Assembly: GCA_030247885.1 (NCBI GenBank) | Contig: JAPDRO010000006.1 | Location: forward strand, 1,054,001-1,118,000 | Source: Taxawa tesnikishii (nom. ined.) | Taxonomy: Eukaryota; Ascomycota; Dothideomycetes; Dothideales | Direction: 5' to 3' | DNA: 64,000 bases | Shown here: positions 12,258 to 24,395 of the stretch, in pieces | How positions within the stretch are numbered: position 1 is the first letter of the stretch | How the letters are laid out: the number at the start of each line of letters is the position of its first letter | Translations under genes and position numbers: made by a program | The notes under the pieces: generated by a model | What the model saw: the letters and a program-made list of their open reading frames with translations, nothing else | Told to the model about the DNA's origin: nothing | Database searches by the model: none

Positions 12258-14846
12258 CTAAAGGCTCAACGGAGCTACAAAAACAGCGGAAGTCAGCAAC
12301 AGTCACAAAAGGTAGTGTAGTATAGTAGTCATGAGCGCGGAGAGATCGGGAGGAGGTTGCAGAAAGGGCTGTGGCAGTGAAACCATGCCCGGTGATATGA
12401 ACGCCTCACATGCTCTGCAACACCGGTTTGCTTTTTCAGTGGCTGGCACTTACTGGATCCGGTTGAGCGGCGAAGAGTTTTGGGTCTTGCCTCTGCCGAC
12501 GGGAGATGAAATCGTGATGTTCAAGGAAGCGAGAGGTAGTTGTAAGGCCAGAGCAACGAGGCCTGCAGAGCTGCTTGTGCTCTACCACAACCCGGTGTGA
12601 TTAAGGTCGTTGCCAGTGGGTCGCGTTTCGTAAAACGACTGTCTCTCCAAGAGTTGAAGCAAGGAATATCCAATTGGCCGTAGTCGAAAGATCCAATTGC
12701 ACAGGAGCCTCAGCACAGGTGCAACAGGCTCAGTGGTAGAAGGGGCGGCAGAAGAGCTCTCGCGAGAGATGTTTCAAAAAGTCCTGTGGACGGGAAAACG
12801 CGCGGGGAAGAAGTTGTTTGCCCAAAATCACTAGTTGAGAGCCCGCGCGCGGCGTCCGTCGGATGAAACCAAACTCTGTATCCGCACGGCAGATGACGAA
12901 CTCGAAGGAGAGGAGGGCGGGAATACTAAAGTCGTTTGGGCAACACAGCAGGGCGCGGCGCAGCAGAGAGGGATGGGTACGCAAGTGATGATTTGTGTAC
13001 AGGGAACGACTGGGAGAAGAAAGCTGCGCGGAGAAGAGGATGCGAAAGTCTAGAATGCGCACACAGCTCCGAGTCAGCTGATTAACGGGTACGCCAGGTT
13101 TCTCCGCTGCAGGTCAGAGACAGTTCGTCGCTAGTTGATCGCAGTACGCCGCCGCTGGAGTCTTCCGCTGCGTTAGATCGCAATCAACCTAAAGAGCAAT
13201 CGGGACGGACCTGCGTTCAACGCTGCAAATCATCGACATGTTTTCTCTATGGCTGGTCGCTAGCTAAGCGAGCATGGCGCCCGCCGCGCTCAATGCAGCG
13301 GGTAGGCCCCCTGCCCGGTGGTCCATAGCACCGCCGGGACACTGTGGACTGTAGCGCCTCGCTGTAATGCCAAATCAAGGTGTGGCTGGAAATCCGTCAT
13401 TGCGCAGACGCGATTGGACCGCGATGGCATCCTCAGATTGGGCTTCTGACCCTCTGTCGCGCTGCCTCTTCGGATGACCCTGTATGTGTACGATAGTGGC
13501 CAGCCCTAAGCTACTCGAGAGACACGGAGATCCGCAAACTCAAATACCTGTTCTTCTTCAAAGGTGCCAAAATACTGATGATGGACGTGCTAGAGACAGG
13601 CGGATGTAAAATGAGCCGCTCCTCACTTGCGACTGCACACTACAGCCAAGCTCGTCATCGTGCATATACACCTACGCCTTCCATTGTCGAATGTGGTCTG
13701 GTGTGTGATCTGGTGTTTGTTCTTCCCCTCCAACAATAGGTGCTTTTGACGATTCGAGATCCTGGAGCTTCACCCAAGGCCTGCGCTTCTTGCTAGATTG
13801 TTTGTGCCGATCGCAGTTGCGTCTCTGAGTTTTTCGGCTGTGCCGTGTTGTTGGCCCTCTTCATGCTGCGAGAACTTGTCGCAGGTGGCTGCGGAAGAGC
13901 GATGCCATCTTGTGTCAAGTCCGTACTAGAGATGCATTACATGCTTGGGAGATCGGGACGGTGTTTGCAGAGGCGCTTTCAGCGCCAGAATGCTGGTAGA
14001 ACGTGGACGTGGCGCAACCAGAGTCAGTCTGGGGGTGAGATGTCGACCATGCCTCTGCGCCTGAGACTGTTGCGCGTTCTACCTCGCGCCTACTTCTTCG
14101 GATTGCTTTTGTGAGGATTCGTCTCTGAGTGGTTACTGACCTGTCGCGAAGGAATCGTCTCGTGCTGAATAGCTAGCACAGAAACTATATGCCAAACCAG
14201 ACTGCTGCAAACTGGTACTTGTTGCTGTGCTCGGAGCTCCGTCACACCTACACAACATCTTCATCCAGTGCCTTAAACGACTGACTGGTCTTCCCGTGGT
14301 ATACAGAAAAGCACTAACAAAGGTTGGTCGATGTCCCAAAGGAGGTGGGTAATCTGTCTCTCAATTGTCATGGCTCCTTCTTGTCCAGAAAATTCCAGTT
14401 GGCATTCGTAATGTTCAGTCCGGCCATCTGCTAGGTAGTTGATGGCTACCTGGTTGCTTCTTCACCACCAGTTCACAAGGTAGTCGCAAAAGACCACACG
14501 ATGGATAACCCTTCAAGTAGAGTGAATCAGACTCCATGGATTTGTGACGGCTCGATGCCTCAATGGCCCGTCAGGTTACGTTCACTTTCTGCTGATGTCG
14601 GATTGAGGATCATTCCAAGACTATTTTCTCATTCACAACATGGTATTCACCTTCTGGAACACAATAGCAGCTTCTACAAGAGTATCTACTGCAATCATCT
14701 TTTTCCTCCTCCTCCTCCTCCTCCTCCTTCTTGAGTTTCAACAAAACACCTCACCTCCATAACCTGCGCCTCCTCAAAAGGTGTAAACATCTTGCGACCA
14801 ACATAGGACTCAGCTTAAGTCTCAGACGTCCGAGATCACTGTCACG
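12258..14846. other. Long divergent intergenic region, 2.6 kb
   Basis: Between the bZIP start (leftward) and the coiled-coil gene start (rightward). A (TCC)n tract lies at 14705-14730, just before the right-hand gene. Open frames here (for example around 12331-12600 and 13845-14114) have no family resemblance or splice support. Unusually long upstream space, as often seen for regulatory genes. Confidence 0.5.
14705..14730. repeat. (TCC)n microsatellite
   Basis: About eight CCT/TCC units about 115 bases before the start codon of the coiled-coil gene. Confidence 0.85.
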
Positions 14847-15568
14847 ATGCCGAAGGACGAGGATGAAACGCCAGCCCTTCCGAAGTGGTGGGATGAGGCC
14901 ACAGAGGCCATGAAGGCCGAATTTACTGCGTACACCTCGAATGAGACGGGAGCCAGGTGAGCGACTAAACTCAGTACTCGAACGCACATTGAACGAGCGC
15001 TGACCGGAGCAGTGCCTTGACGGAGGACGATCTCCGCGTCAAGGTCGACAGCTTGACCAAGCACGTCCAAGTAGTGCGTTCCATCAAGCCTGCGATGGAG
15101 CGCATGATCGCGTACTGCCAATTCATCATGTCTGCTTCACCCAAGGAGGCTGGCGACAATCCAAAGGTCACCACCGCAAAGGATCTCAGGAACATCCCTA
15201 AGCTCAAGCGGAACCTTCGCAACCTGAACGACAAGCTCTCAAAGCTCGACTTGAAACACGCAGCATTCGAGCAGTATGCAGAGGAACAACTTCAGGTTGC
15301 TACTGCCGCGGCCTCGCAAAGAGATGCGCTTGGGGCGCTTTCGGCAGTCAACGATACCTATCAACGCATGGCCGAGCTGAACGAAACATTTGTCAAACAC
15401 TCTTCCATCGTCGAGGGTCTGGTCAGCAAAGCGAAGTCAAACAACAAGACGGTCGAGATGATGGAAGCCATCGGCTTCAAAGATGAGCTCGCCATATGGC
15501 AGCAGGCTACCGAAACTCTGATGGCTAAGCTCATGGCGGTGAACGTAGCCGCTCGTCTTTCCGCCTGA
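14847..15568 (+). CDS. Hypothetical helical (coiled-coil) protein
   Basis: Two exons, 14847..14956 and 15013..15568, intron 56 nt, phases match; 221 aa. I do not recognise the family. The protein is almost entirely helical with heptad-like stretches (KLKRNLRNLNDKLSKLDLKHAAFEQYAEEQL; TYQRMAELNETFVKHSSIVEG). It has no signal peptide or membrane segment and begins MPKDEDETPALPKWWDEA. Codon use and the clean splice argue it is real. A role as a small adaptor or BAR-like scaffold is possible but only a guess. Confidence 0.7.
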
Positions 15569-16824
15569 TGCGTATCATGTTCGTCTAACTCGCTGGCCAA
15601 AGATGCAGATCCTGGATCTTGTTCGTAACATTCGGAACCTTAGCGGCTACAGCCCTTTCCACACGGCGAAATGCGGTGACGGGGCTTTCTTCGCGAGGGG
15701 TTACAAAGCAAAGCATGGTCAAAAAGCGGAGGGTTTTCTTAGTATATCCTTGATAGGATTTCTACGAAGCGGCTTCAACGGGTTGCGGATGCCTAAGGGC
15801 CCTTGTCCTGCCCTGGTTTTCTAGACCGTGCATCCTTTGACGAATTTGGAGGCATCTAGGCAGACGATACGGGTTCTACAAGCACAAACTTGTCTTGTCC
15901 CAGATAGATGAACAAGTGAGGCCTCCGTCTATCGTACTTGTCAAGCGCCTTGCCTGAACGCGAGAGACGGCATCGTACTTCCATTGCGGCTGCCAGCACA
16001 CGGTTCACAAGGGTTGGATGCACGGCAAAGTAGGGTCGGTAGTGCCCAATGGCTGGCCATGTGCACCCGCTCGATCGTTTTGTCATAGCGTGCCCGTTGG
16101 AATTGCTGTAGCGGATCCCTCACAGCTGCAACATCTCAACAGTGAGAGCGGAGTAAACAGGTGATCGCTCCTCGTAATGGAATCGAGGTCGTTCCTATAT
16201 ACGACTATCTGAAGCAAAAATACAGTGGCCCAAAACGTCCACATGTTCGTTCTGAACTAGATGCCAAGCATCTCAAAGCAGGTTCAAGGTTCGCCCACCG
16301 AGGGCTTGGGCCAAGGCTTTAGTCCCATTCGGGGTTGTAGCCCCGCCACGGACTGCCCGTGCCCGCGCGCGTCGCTTGACAGGTCGATTTCATGACCCTT
16401 CGGATCTAGCTCCAACGGAAAAACACCACAAAACTTCCCTTCGACAAGCGGCGACAAACGAGAACGACACAAGGAAGAGGGAGGACAACAAACATCGCAG
16501 ACGGCCCAAGAGGGGTCACAGTCTGGTGAGTAACAAGTGCTTCTGTTCGCTGCACCCGCCCGCCCTGCCCTGCCCTGCCCTGCCCTGCCCGTACCCGTGC
16601 CCGTACCCGTGCCCGTGCCATCATTTGAGGAAGTGCGACCTTCCGTTTCCAACCCGTCGTGGTGCAAGCGACCGATTGGCAAAACTGCCTCTCACAGGCA
16701 TCGCACGTTCCGTGCTTGAGAAGCACCGGTGAGTTACCCATCCGTCGCATCCTTCGAGCAACAACGCTTAGTGCGGAGAAGGAACTACCCTGTTCGGAGA
16801 TCAGTGGTTAGGAGAGGCACCATC
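15569..16824. other. Intergenic, 1.26 kb
   Basis: Contains a compound microsatellite at 16560-16619: CCTGC repeats followed by CCCGTA/CCCGTG repeats. No gene supported. Confidence 0.55.
16560..16619. repeat. Compound microsatellite (CCTGC)n(CCCGTR)n
   Basis: Five to six CCTGC units run directly into alternating CCCGTA and CCCGTG units, about 210 bases before the downstream start codon. Confidence 0.85.
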
Positions 16825-18358
16825 ATGTCTGCTGTGTGCCAGGCCCAGCGGCCAAGCGGCAGCGACAACCTGAGCCGCCCGGTTCGTGTCCCCAAGCTCA
16901 AGGTATGCACATAGCCACCAACCGAGCATCTGGCGTGGTCTGAATCCGCAGGTCCGCAACCATGTCGACATCACGGGAGGGAACATGCCGGTCACGCAAG
17001 CCCGCCTGCCGTTGCGTACCCCGACCCCAACCAAAGATAGCTCGGGAGACGAGAGATCCCTCACTCTTGTCGCCAGTCAGGACAGCCATGCCAATCAAAC
17101 CGTTCCACTGGGCGAAGCTCTGTCCACTATCGATGGCAACGCGGTCTCTGCTACGAGCGAGACAGGTCTTGTTCCTTCAGCCAGTTTGCACACTTCAGCC
17201 ACTTCAGCTACTTCAGGCCAAGGATCCAAGCAAAAGCCGGCCCGGCAGCTGAAACCTCTCAAGAAAAAGAATGCCTTTATCAGCTTCCTAACGCTCAGGG
17301 AGCCCTCCACCGCAGCCCTGGAAGAGTTTGCGGATTCAGAGTTCAGAAAGGCAGCTATCAAAGCTGAGATCAAGAGGAGAGCAGAAACCGCCCAAGCTAA
17401 CCCAGCCGAGGGAGTGGAGAGAAATGCACCCATTAGAGCCGACGGAACGATCATCATACCACCCGGATTTCCTCAGAAGTTGGCACCAGCATCCACCCCA
17501 TACAAAGACAGAAAGCTACCGCCAGAAGTCCCCATGGTAAACAGCAAGTGGGACGGCATGCCTTCTTCCAACTTGGCACAGCAGCGACAGTCTATGAACT
17601 CAGAGAGGTCCTCCCGGCGTTACAGTTCCATGTTCCGCAAGCGTTGGACATCGTGGGCCGGCTCCGAGCGTACGCTCAACTCTCGCGAAAGTCAGGCTTC
17701 AGAGTCGAGTGGATCGTTCGGAGACCCAGCGCATGCTCTCAGGGCCCTCAATGGAGAAGGCGAGGACGATATCGGCCAGGTCGCAGCTTCTGGGTCGTCG
17801 CAGGCGTCAACCAACAGCGCTCTACCACTCCCAGACAACGGTGTCCCACCAGTTCCAGAGATCAGCACCTCGTTCCGGCTGTCGAATAATAGCGACCAGA
17901 AGGCCAACCATACCCCGCTGGCTGTGGACTATAGCGGTTATCGTTACCGGAGCTCCTCAGAGTCGACACCGCGTTACCTTCCTGAATACGCTGACGTTTC
18001 GGGTGTCAGCGGACACACTGTCTCCTCGACCAACCCAAAGCAAGTCTTCTGCGGATCCTCTGGGCCTGATATTCTTCCACCTCCGTCGTACACTGGCGTC
18101 GCTAAGGACTCGGCTTCACAACCGAAATCTGTTGTGAAGGGCAGCAAGAGATCCGCCCCTCTAAAGCTGCCTTCCGAGACTCAAGAAGTTCATGAGAACC
18201 GTAACAAGCCCCAGTCCCACGCAATGTCGAGCAGCACCTCTACACCGCAACCGCTGTCCGCCATTCCACCCTCCAGCACAGCTGCTGTGGGACCTAGCTC
18301 CTTGAGGCATCGTATGGGGGCCAAGAAAAGATCCGAGGTTCTGCCATGGGAGGTCTAG
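16825..18358 (+). CDS. Hypothetical Ser/Pro-rich disordered protein
   Basis: Exons 16825..16902 and 16952..18358, intron 49 nt, phase 0; 494 aa. No family recognised. One short ordered block (about residues 115-165) reads KKKNAFISFLTLREPSTAAL, followed by EEFADSEFRKAAIKAEIKRR. This looks like a conserved fungal motif preceding a low-complexity region. The rest is rich in Ser, Thr, Pro and Gln, with basic phosphosite-like patches (RSSRRYSSMFRKRWTSWAGS) and a proline cluster (PLPDNGVPPVPEIS). The C-terminus is basic (LRHRMGAKKRSEVLPWEV). Probably a phospho-regulated cytoplasmic or cortical protein; this is inference only. Confidence 0.68.
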
Positions 18359-19244
18359 GCCGAGGATGGCACCCCAGCCAAGGAATAGGGAACGAAGAAC
18401 GCCGGTGTATCCGGCAGGAAATGAGAAATCTCAGCGATTGCATGATGATATGAGACATGCATTTACGATGTTTGATGCGAATCGATCCATATTAATATAT
18501 CCAGCGGGCTCTGGCTTTTTTCTTCTCGGGTTTTCTATTGTATTTTTTCTTATGACGGACGACAAAGTTCGTGATTATAATGACTTCCTAGGATGCATGA
18601 TGGATAGGATGGTGAACGAGTGGTTGTTGCAGTCCATAGTATGATACCCCATTTATGATACCAAAATCGGTTTACTGAGCAACGATAAGTGCACTGGCTT
18701 CCCATCATGGAAGGCCTCTTCTGCCGCTGACGAAATCTTGTTTCCACTCGCCCTGAGAAAGCATCGAAGGGTATCCTCGAAAAAGAACGCTGTAGTGTAA
18801 GACCTCATCAGTGCTGAGCGAAGACTGCTTCGCAATACCAACTTAGCGCTCTCGCAGGGCGTGTCGACTCAATAATGGCGGACGACCTGCAGGTCCCGGT
18901 TGAGGCATACCAGGTCATGGAAGAGGTTGCTGTTCTTGCTGCCGTCGGCATATGTCACGCGGTGTAGAGTCCTTGTGTGGTATCGTCGAAAAGCGCACCG
19001 GACGACTGCAGGTGCGGTGTCTAGATGTCTCCAAATCGGTGGTTGACGTGCATCAGACGCGGAACCTTCTCTTGACATTCCTTGCAGTGGGCACAGCAGA
19101 GACGCTTGCTACTCACCGTTGCGCCATCTCCGATCGCCGTACCCATCGTCTTTAGCATCGGCTCTGCTGGTGACCTGTCAACAGTAGCCATCACGGACGT
19201 GGTCTGGCGATCGATGCTGGTGATTACAGAAATCGAAAGCGAAC

Positions 19245-19380
19245 AATTGTGTGAAATCCAAGCAAAGCTTAGGCAAGGTTTAGGTAAGGTTCGAAATGAA
19301 GCTCAAGTGAAGTTTGGACGAAGAATGAGCAAAGCTAAACCCGAACAAACCTCAAGTGAAGCTCAAGTGAGCTATAGTCG
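19245..19380. repeat. Degenerate GAAGCTCAAGTGA repeat patch
   Basis: Several imperfect copies: GAAGCTCAAGTGAAGTTTGG, then CCTCAAGTGAAGCTCAAGTG, plus related AAGCAAAGCTTAGG and GAGCAAAGCTAAAC. The same motif recurs at 26240-26325 and 39926-39950. Confidence 0.6.
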
Positions 19381-20205
19381 GCATGGTCTAATTCTGGGTA
19401 TTACTGGGATAGGACGGAAGTAGCTTGCCCAGATATGACGCATGGAAGAACTACTGTTGCAGTAGGTGTTACGGCCGTATCCGTCTGGCTGTCCTCGCTT
19501 GGAGAAGACTATATTCCTTGCACGCATTGTGAAGAGTCCAATGGATCAAGAAGCTGGACTCGCAGTTCGTGCAACTTGAAGCTGCCTTTGTTGCCTGATG
19601 CTGCATGAACTTGTTTCAGGTTCAGCTTGCAAAGCTTTACAGGACGTGGATGCACGCCAAGAGTCAGAGTGGGAGAGACGCGCGCCGCTGCCGCGTAACC
19701 CTATCGGAGTATTCAGATGCACGACGATGGCTCTTTCATGCAGAACGCGGAAGCGAAGTGTTGGTGGCAAGGGCAAGTGATGGACGAGAGCAGCTGGACG
19801 GTTGATGATCTGAGGAGATGACTGAGCAGAAGATGCGGAAGGATCTCAATCCTGGCCAAGCGTGCAGCGGGACTCTGTTGGTTCCGGCTAGCAATCTGAT
19901 GGTAACCCGCTTTCTAGGGGTTCACGAGAGACACGCGGGAGTTCGAGGAATCCTTCTCCGCCAGTTCAATCAGAGAAAGAGGACGTCTGCTTGGTAATTC
20001 GGGGGCCGAAAGAGGCCAAAGCACCGGTGAGTGCAGTCGGAAGCTGCGTCACCGAATCGCCGACCAGCAAACGCGTGGTCTAACAATCTTGCACGTGGAT
20101 GGATAACAATCTTGCATGTGGATGAATCCGGAGCGATGAAGCAAGGGAGCATCGATAGCCTCACATATGTCCAGGAAATGGTGTAGTTGCCATACAGTCG
20201 AGAGA

Positions 20206-20210
<5 letters not shown>

Positions 20211-20239
<29 letters not shown>
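20211..20239. repeat. (AG)n microsatellite
   Basis: About 14 AG units, uninterrupted. Confidence 0.9.
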
Positions 20240-20242
<3 letters not shown>

Positions 20243-20767
20243 TGCGAGTGGAAAGTGAGTTTACGACGCGTCTTGGAAAGGTGTAGAGCTAAATTCGGAG
20301 CCGATCAGCGCTTTGCAGGGATATGCACTAGCGTCAGAGACCTCCAGGCAGCAGCGCGCTGCGTGACTTCCTATGTGCAACTGCCTGGTCTCCTCAGGAA
20401 TCAACACACTCCATTTCTTCCCGAGTCTTCTCTCTTCTCTTCCTTCAAAGTCGCAACGCGATCGTGTCCTCGTCAGTCCCGCTTAACTATACTGGCCAGC
20501 TGTCTCCATTAACGCAGTCCTCGCAACCCTTCTTCTTCAACAGCCTCGCTGCCTGATCTATCCCCGCAACTCGTTACAACACCGTCCTCCGATAACAGCG
20601 CTTTCCACGTTACCCACCACGCAACCCACCGCGGGCTCAGTGCTGCTCCGTTGCTTCGCTGGTCGTTCTGGCGATCTCGGCCTGAGTCACAGCCCCAGCT
20701 CTGCGGGATCCCGCGCCGCGTGCTCACTGCTTGCATCACCCATCTAGCCTGAGCTCGATCAGTCAAG

Positions 20768-20824
20768 ATGACCTCCCCTCCACCCACTTGCACCCCCGCC
20801 GCCGACCTGCAAGTCCCACCATGA
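20768..20824 (+). promoter_or_regulatory. uORF overlapping the C2H2 start codon (ATGA)
   Basis: An ATG at 20768 opens an 18-codon frame (MTSPPPTCTPAADLQVPP). Its stop TGA (20822-20824) overlaps the main start ATG (20821-20823) as ATGA. This geometry allows termination-reinitiation control of the downstream transcription factor. Whether the transcript starts upstream of it is not known. Confidence 0.55.
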
Positions 20825-23255
20825 CTCCCGCCTCCCTGTTGGAGTCATTCCAGGGCCTCTCCCTCCACAAGGGAAGCACCTTCCACTCTCCAAACCTCAA
20901 GAAGTCGGAGCTGTTCAACCCGTTCGCTCACCCATCTCTCCCGCCAGCTATGCCGCCACGGTCAGCGACCTGTCCAAAGGAGCTGGAAGACCTCCTTATC
21001 GGAGCTGGTGAGCGCAGAGCAGCAGACCTGTTGAAGAGAGTGGACGACGCCATCAACAGACAGTCCAAGTTGGCACTGGGAAGTATCCTCAACGAGCCGG
21101 AAGTTCTTCCTGTACCAAGGTTTATGCTGGACAAGACTTCTTTTCCCGCCGATGACAAAATGCATGTCCGCCAGCAGATTGAACAAGACGACCACGCTTC
21201 TGACAGCGGCCTGGGATCTAGTCTCGCTGATTCAGAAGAGAATTTCCCCCTTCAACCGACAAAATCGACAATCGTACGTATATCATTCATCAGACCATGT
21301 GTATAAGACTGACCCACCTGGCACAGAATCCAAGACTCGTAGATCTCCACGCTCCAGCGCAACTGCGGTGAACTACTCGTACTCCACCATTGAACCTGCC
21401 ACGGTCAAAGAGGAGTGCTTGAGCGACTTTGCCGTTGAACAGATCCACAAGTTCATCATCAAGCCGATCCTCAGGGAGCCCTCTCTCGCAGATTTCCACC
21501 CGCTTCTCAGAGACGTCCCTCGTCGTATTGGCGACAAGGAAATCATCAACCTCCGCGATCTAGAGAAGACTCTGATCTTCCTTGCACCGGTAAGTTTGAG
21601 TGTCGATCAATCTGATCGCACAATTGCTCATTGGAGTTTTTGCTTTCAGGACTTCTCGCGTTCTCCGGCTGCGTATCTCAATTTCTGCGAACGATCGATC
21701 CAGTGTCTCCACACAACAGTCGACGGCGTACACGAAAGCGACCAGCGTCTTCCAACCGACCGCCCTTATACTAACCACTATTTTCTCGATCTGGTTGAAC
21801 AGATCCGCAGATACGCGAGCATACTGGCAGCAACACGTGAGAAACAGGCAAAAGGCGAAAAACTAGACGAGATGGATTTTACCCCGTAAGTCATTTTTCA
21901 TCGATTCAGTGTTTTGGGGTAGCACCCGAACTCAATCAGTGGACGACCCGCCAATCGTCTGGTTTGTGTTTGGCTGAATGAGTTGCCTTGTCTTACGCGC
22001 TGTGCGCTGATTGGTCAATCCGTGAGCCAAGGAGGTGGCAAAGCATGGTAATGCATGTACTAACTGTGAGTCAACTAGGGATGAGCATCTTCAGCTTTCC
22101 GGAGGCATGAGTCACAACGGAAAACCCGCCGAGCTTGTCCGCAAGAAGGACGATGGCAAGACCATATCTATCTCCACTGGTCGCACCCTCTCCGACGACG
22201 AAGATGTCGCCGCCGCGTCTACGAAGCGTCCCATGTCGGATGAATTCGTGGATGAGGATGGCGTCCGTCGCTCGATGGCTCGTCGCAAGAAGAACGAGCT
22301 ACCTAAAACATATACATGCAAGGCTCCTGGCTGCCACAAGGAGTTCAAGCGCCCTTGCGACTTGACCAAGCACGTCAAGACGCATGACCGTCCCTTCAAA
22401 TGCCCAGAAGAGAACTGCAAGTACCACGAGTACGGTTGGCCTACGGAGAAGGAGTGCGATCGGCATGTCAACGACAAACACTCATCATCCCCGACCTTGT
22501 ACAAGTGTCTGTTCCATGGGTGCCCTTACACTTCGAAGAGAGAGTCCAACTGCAAGCAACATATGGAGAAGTCTCATGGCTGGGAGTACGTTCGTTCCAA
22601 GAGCAACGGCAGGAACAAGCTCCCGCTCACCCGCCTCCCACATGCGTCAGTGGCCTCCACTCCTGGTTCTGCCTTCGCGACTCCACCTACCCCCATTGCG
22701 CCATCTCCTTCGATTCACTCCTCGTCAGGCAGTGATGCATCACTCCGTGGTTTCCTGGCTCCTCCAAGCGTGCAGGCAGGTTTTGTCTTCTCTCCTCAGT
22801 TCTCGCCCAGCGCTCAGGCCGACCTTACTCTGACCCCGCCTGAATTTTTCGACACCATGCAGACGCCCGGCGCTCAGGCCGACCTTACTCCCGACCTTAC
22901 CCTGGCCTCGCCCGAGTTTTTCCACGCCATGCAGAGCGCTCAGGCCGATCTTACTCCCGACCTTACTCTTACCTCGCCTGAGTTTTTCGGCACCATGCAG
23001 ATGCCCGGCGCTCAGGCCGACCTTACTCCCGACCTTACTCTGACCCCGCCTGAGGCTTTCGGCACCATGCAGACGCCCGGCGCTCACGCCGACCCTACTC
23101 TAACCTCGCCTGAGTTTTTCGACACCTTCCAGATGGATGAGGGTTATGAGGGGGTTTTGTGCCAAAAGATGATTTTGCTCTTTTCGGCATGGGCGGTGCT
23201 GGTGCTGGGTACGACGATGTTGCGCTGGATTTTGGCTGGCCACTCATGTGATTGA
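20821..23255 (+). CDS. C2H2 zinc-finger transcription factor
   Basis: Exons about 20821..21277, 21327..21589, 21650..21885 and 22079 to the end; the last intron is 193 nt; about 709 aa restored. The first intron has two workable forms (21278..21326, or 21274..21334). The zinc fingers are in exon 4: CKAPGCHKEFKRPCDLTKHV, CPEENCKYHEYGWPTEKECD, then CLFHGCPYTSKRESNCKQHM...HGWEYVRSK. This arrangement is shared by a fungal C2H2 family of unnamed regulators. Upstream lies an acidic/helical region (FAVEQIHKFIIKPILREPSL). Downstream of the fingers is a five-copy AQADLTPDLTL repeat. Near 23150-23158 (GGGGGTTTT) a missing base seems to replace the natural ending (FVPKDDFALFGMGGAGAGYD..., stop at 23251) with an odd tail ending at 23255. 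Confidence 0.82.
22813..23130 (+). repeat. Coding minisatellite in C2H2 factor (5 units)
   Basis: Five imperfect in-frame units of about 55-75 nt. Each encodes a variant of AQADLTPDLTLTSPEFFGTM with optional QTPG or QMPG linkers. Units differ in the presence of the second TPDLT and at a few positions, showing unit-level expansion and contraction in frame. Confidence 0.9.
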
Positions 23256-24395
23256 TTAGCCACCGATGGCTAGCCGTTGCGGCCTTTCTAAGCACCTAAG
23301 TTGCACAGCTTTTACGATCAACCTATGATACCCCAAGGCTCAGTTGTACCGCGTCATCTTGGCTCTCTCGGGTGGGCTGCAAAGGAGCTGTTGTTGTACC
23401 GTTGGCAGCCAGTTCCCAGCCCACATTTCGACTGGTTACACCAATCTCGATGACCTTTTCCCTGAACTGAGCCATGGACAATAAGCACATGGTTGGCCTA
23501 GGCATGCCAGGAAGGATTACTAGATCGGGTCTTTCACGCTCTCGCCTCGTTTCCTATTCTTTCCCTCCACTCATCGACGTGTTGAGGCTTTTCCTTCTTT
23601 ACCAGTTCGATTTAAAGCGGTTACGACGATTCTTTGACGACTTGAGGAAGTGATCATGGGATAATGATAGATGGACATTCTCCGGGACCGAAACAGTGCT
23701 CCAGAAAATGTTGATAAAAAACGGACCCTCTCCTTTCTGCATCCGGCGCTGGGGGAGACTTGGATGTGCAGATGGGAAGGGATCATGGTGCTTATGAAGG
23801 TTACACTCGCTGGATGGTACGGGACCCTGTACTCCGCTTCTTCACGAGGTGCGCGGTGTGTAGACTACAATTGAGAGAATTTGCGATCATGCCCGTGCCT
23901 TATTCTGTCCGTTGTACGCATGCCTATTTGTTCGACAGCTGAGCTGTGGGGAGGCGTTCGTTTTCTTATCAAGTTGAACTCTGCATGCATTGAACTACTC
24001 GTCCCAAACCTTTTAACTTTATTTGATTGCCCTTCTTTCTTCCCCACCAACTTTGCATCAGAAGCAGAAAATGGCTGGTCAGGTAATTTGGTTCGTCACC
24101 ATGGATCAACAACTCCGCGTAGTATGCCCACAGGATACCACCGCCGCCTGTAATGCGCATGTTTGTAGTGGTAGGTCTGAAGTTTCTTATCTTTTATTTT
24201 CCTCTCATGAACTTGGCAGTATCATAGCTAGCCATTTCAGGTGTCTCCTGTTGTCGCATGGCCATGTTGGTTACATGCTCGCCCTCACGATGTATCCGTA
24301 CCATCCCTCGTTGACGTTGAACATCTGCTGGTGGGCCCTTGACTTCTCTTCCCTACCACACACGATCGTCGTTGCATACTGTCAAATATCGAACT
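23256..24395. other. Intergenic, 1.1 kb
   Basis: 3' flank of the C2H2 gene and promoter of the next rightward gene. Nothing recognisable. Confidence 0.55.

Larger units (their letters stand above)
18359..20820. other. Long intergenic region with degenerate repeats
   Basis: 2.4 kb with no supportable gene. Holds a patch of degenerate AAGCTCAAGTGAAG-like repeats at about 19245-19380, an (AG)n tract at 20211-20239, and the 5' leader of the C2H2 gene with a uORF at its end. Confidence 0.55.
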
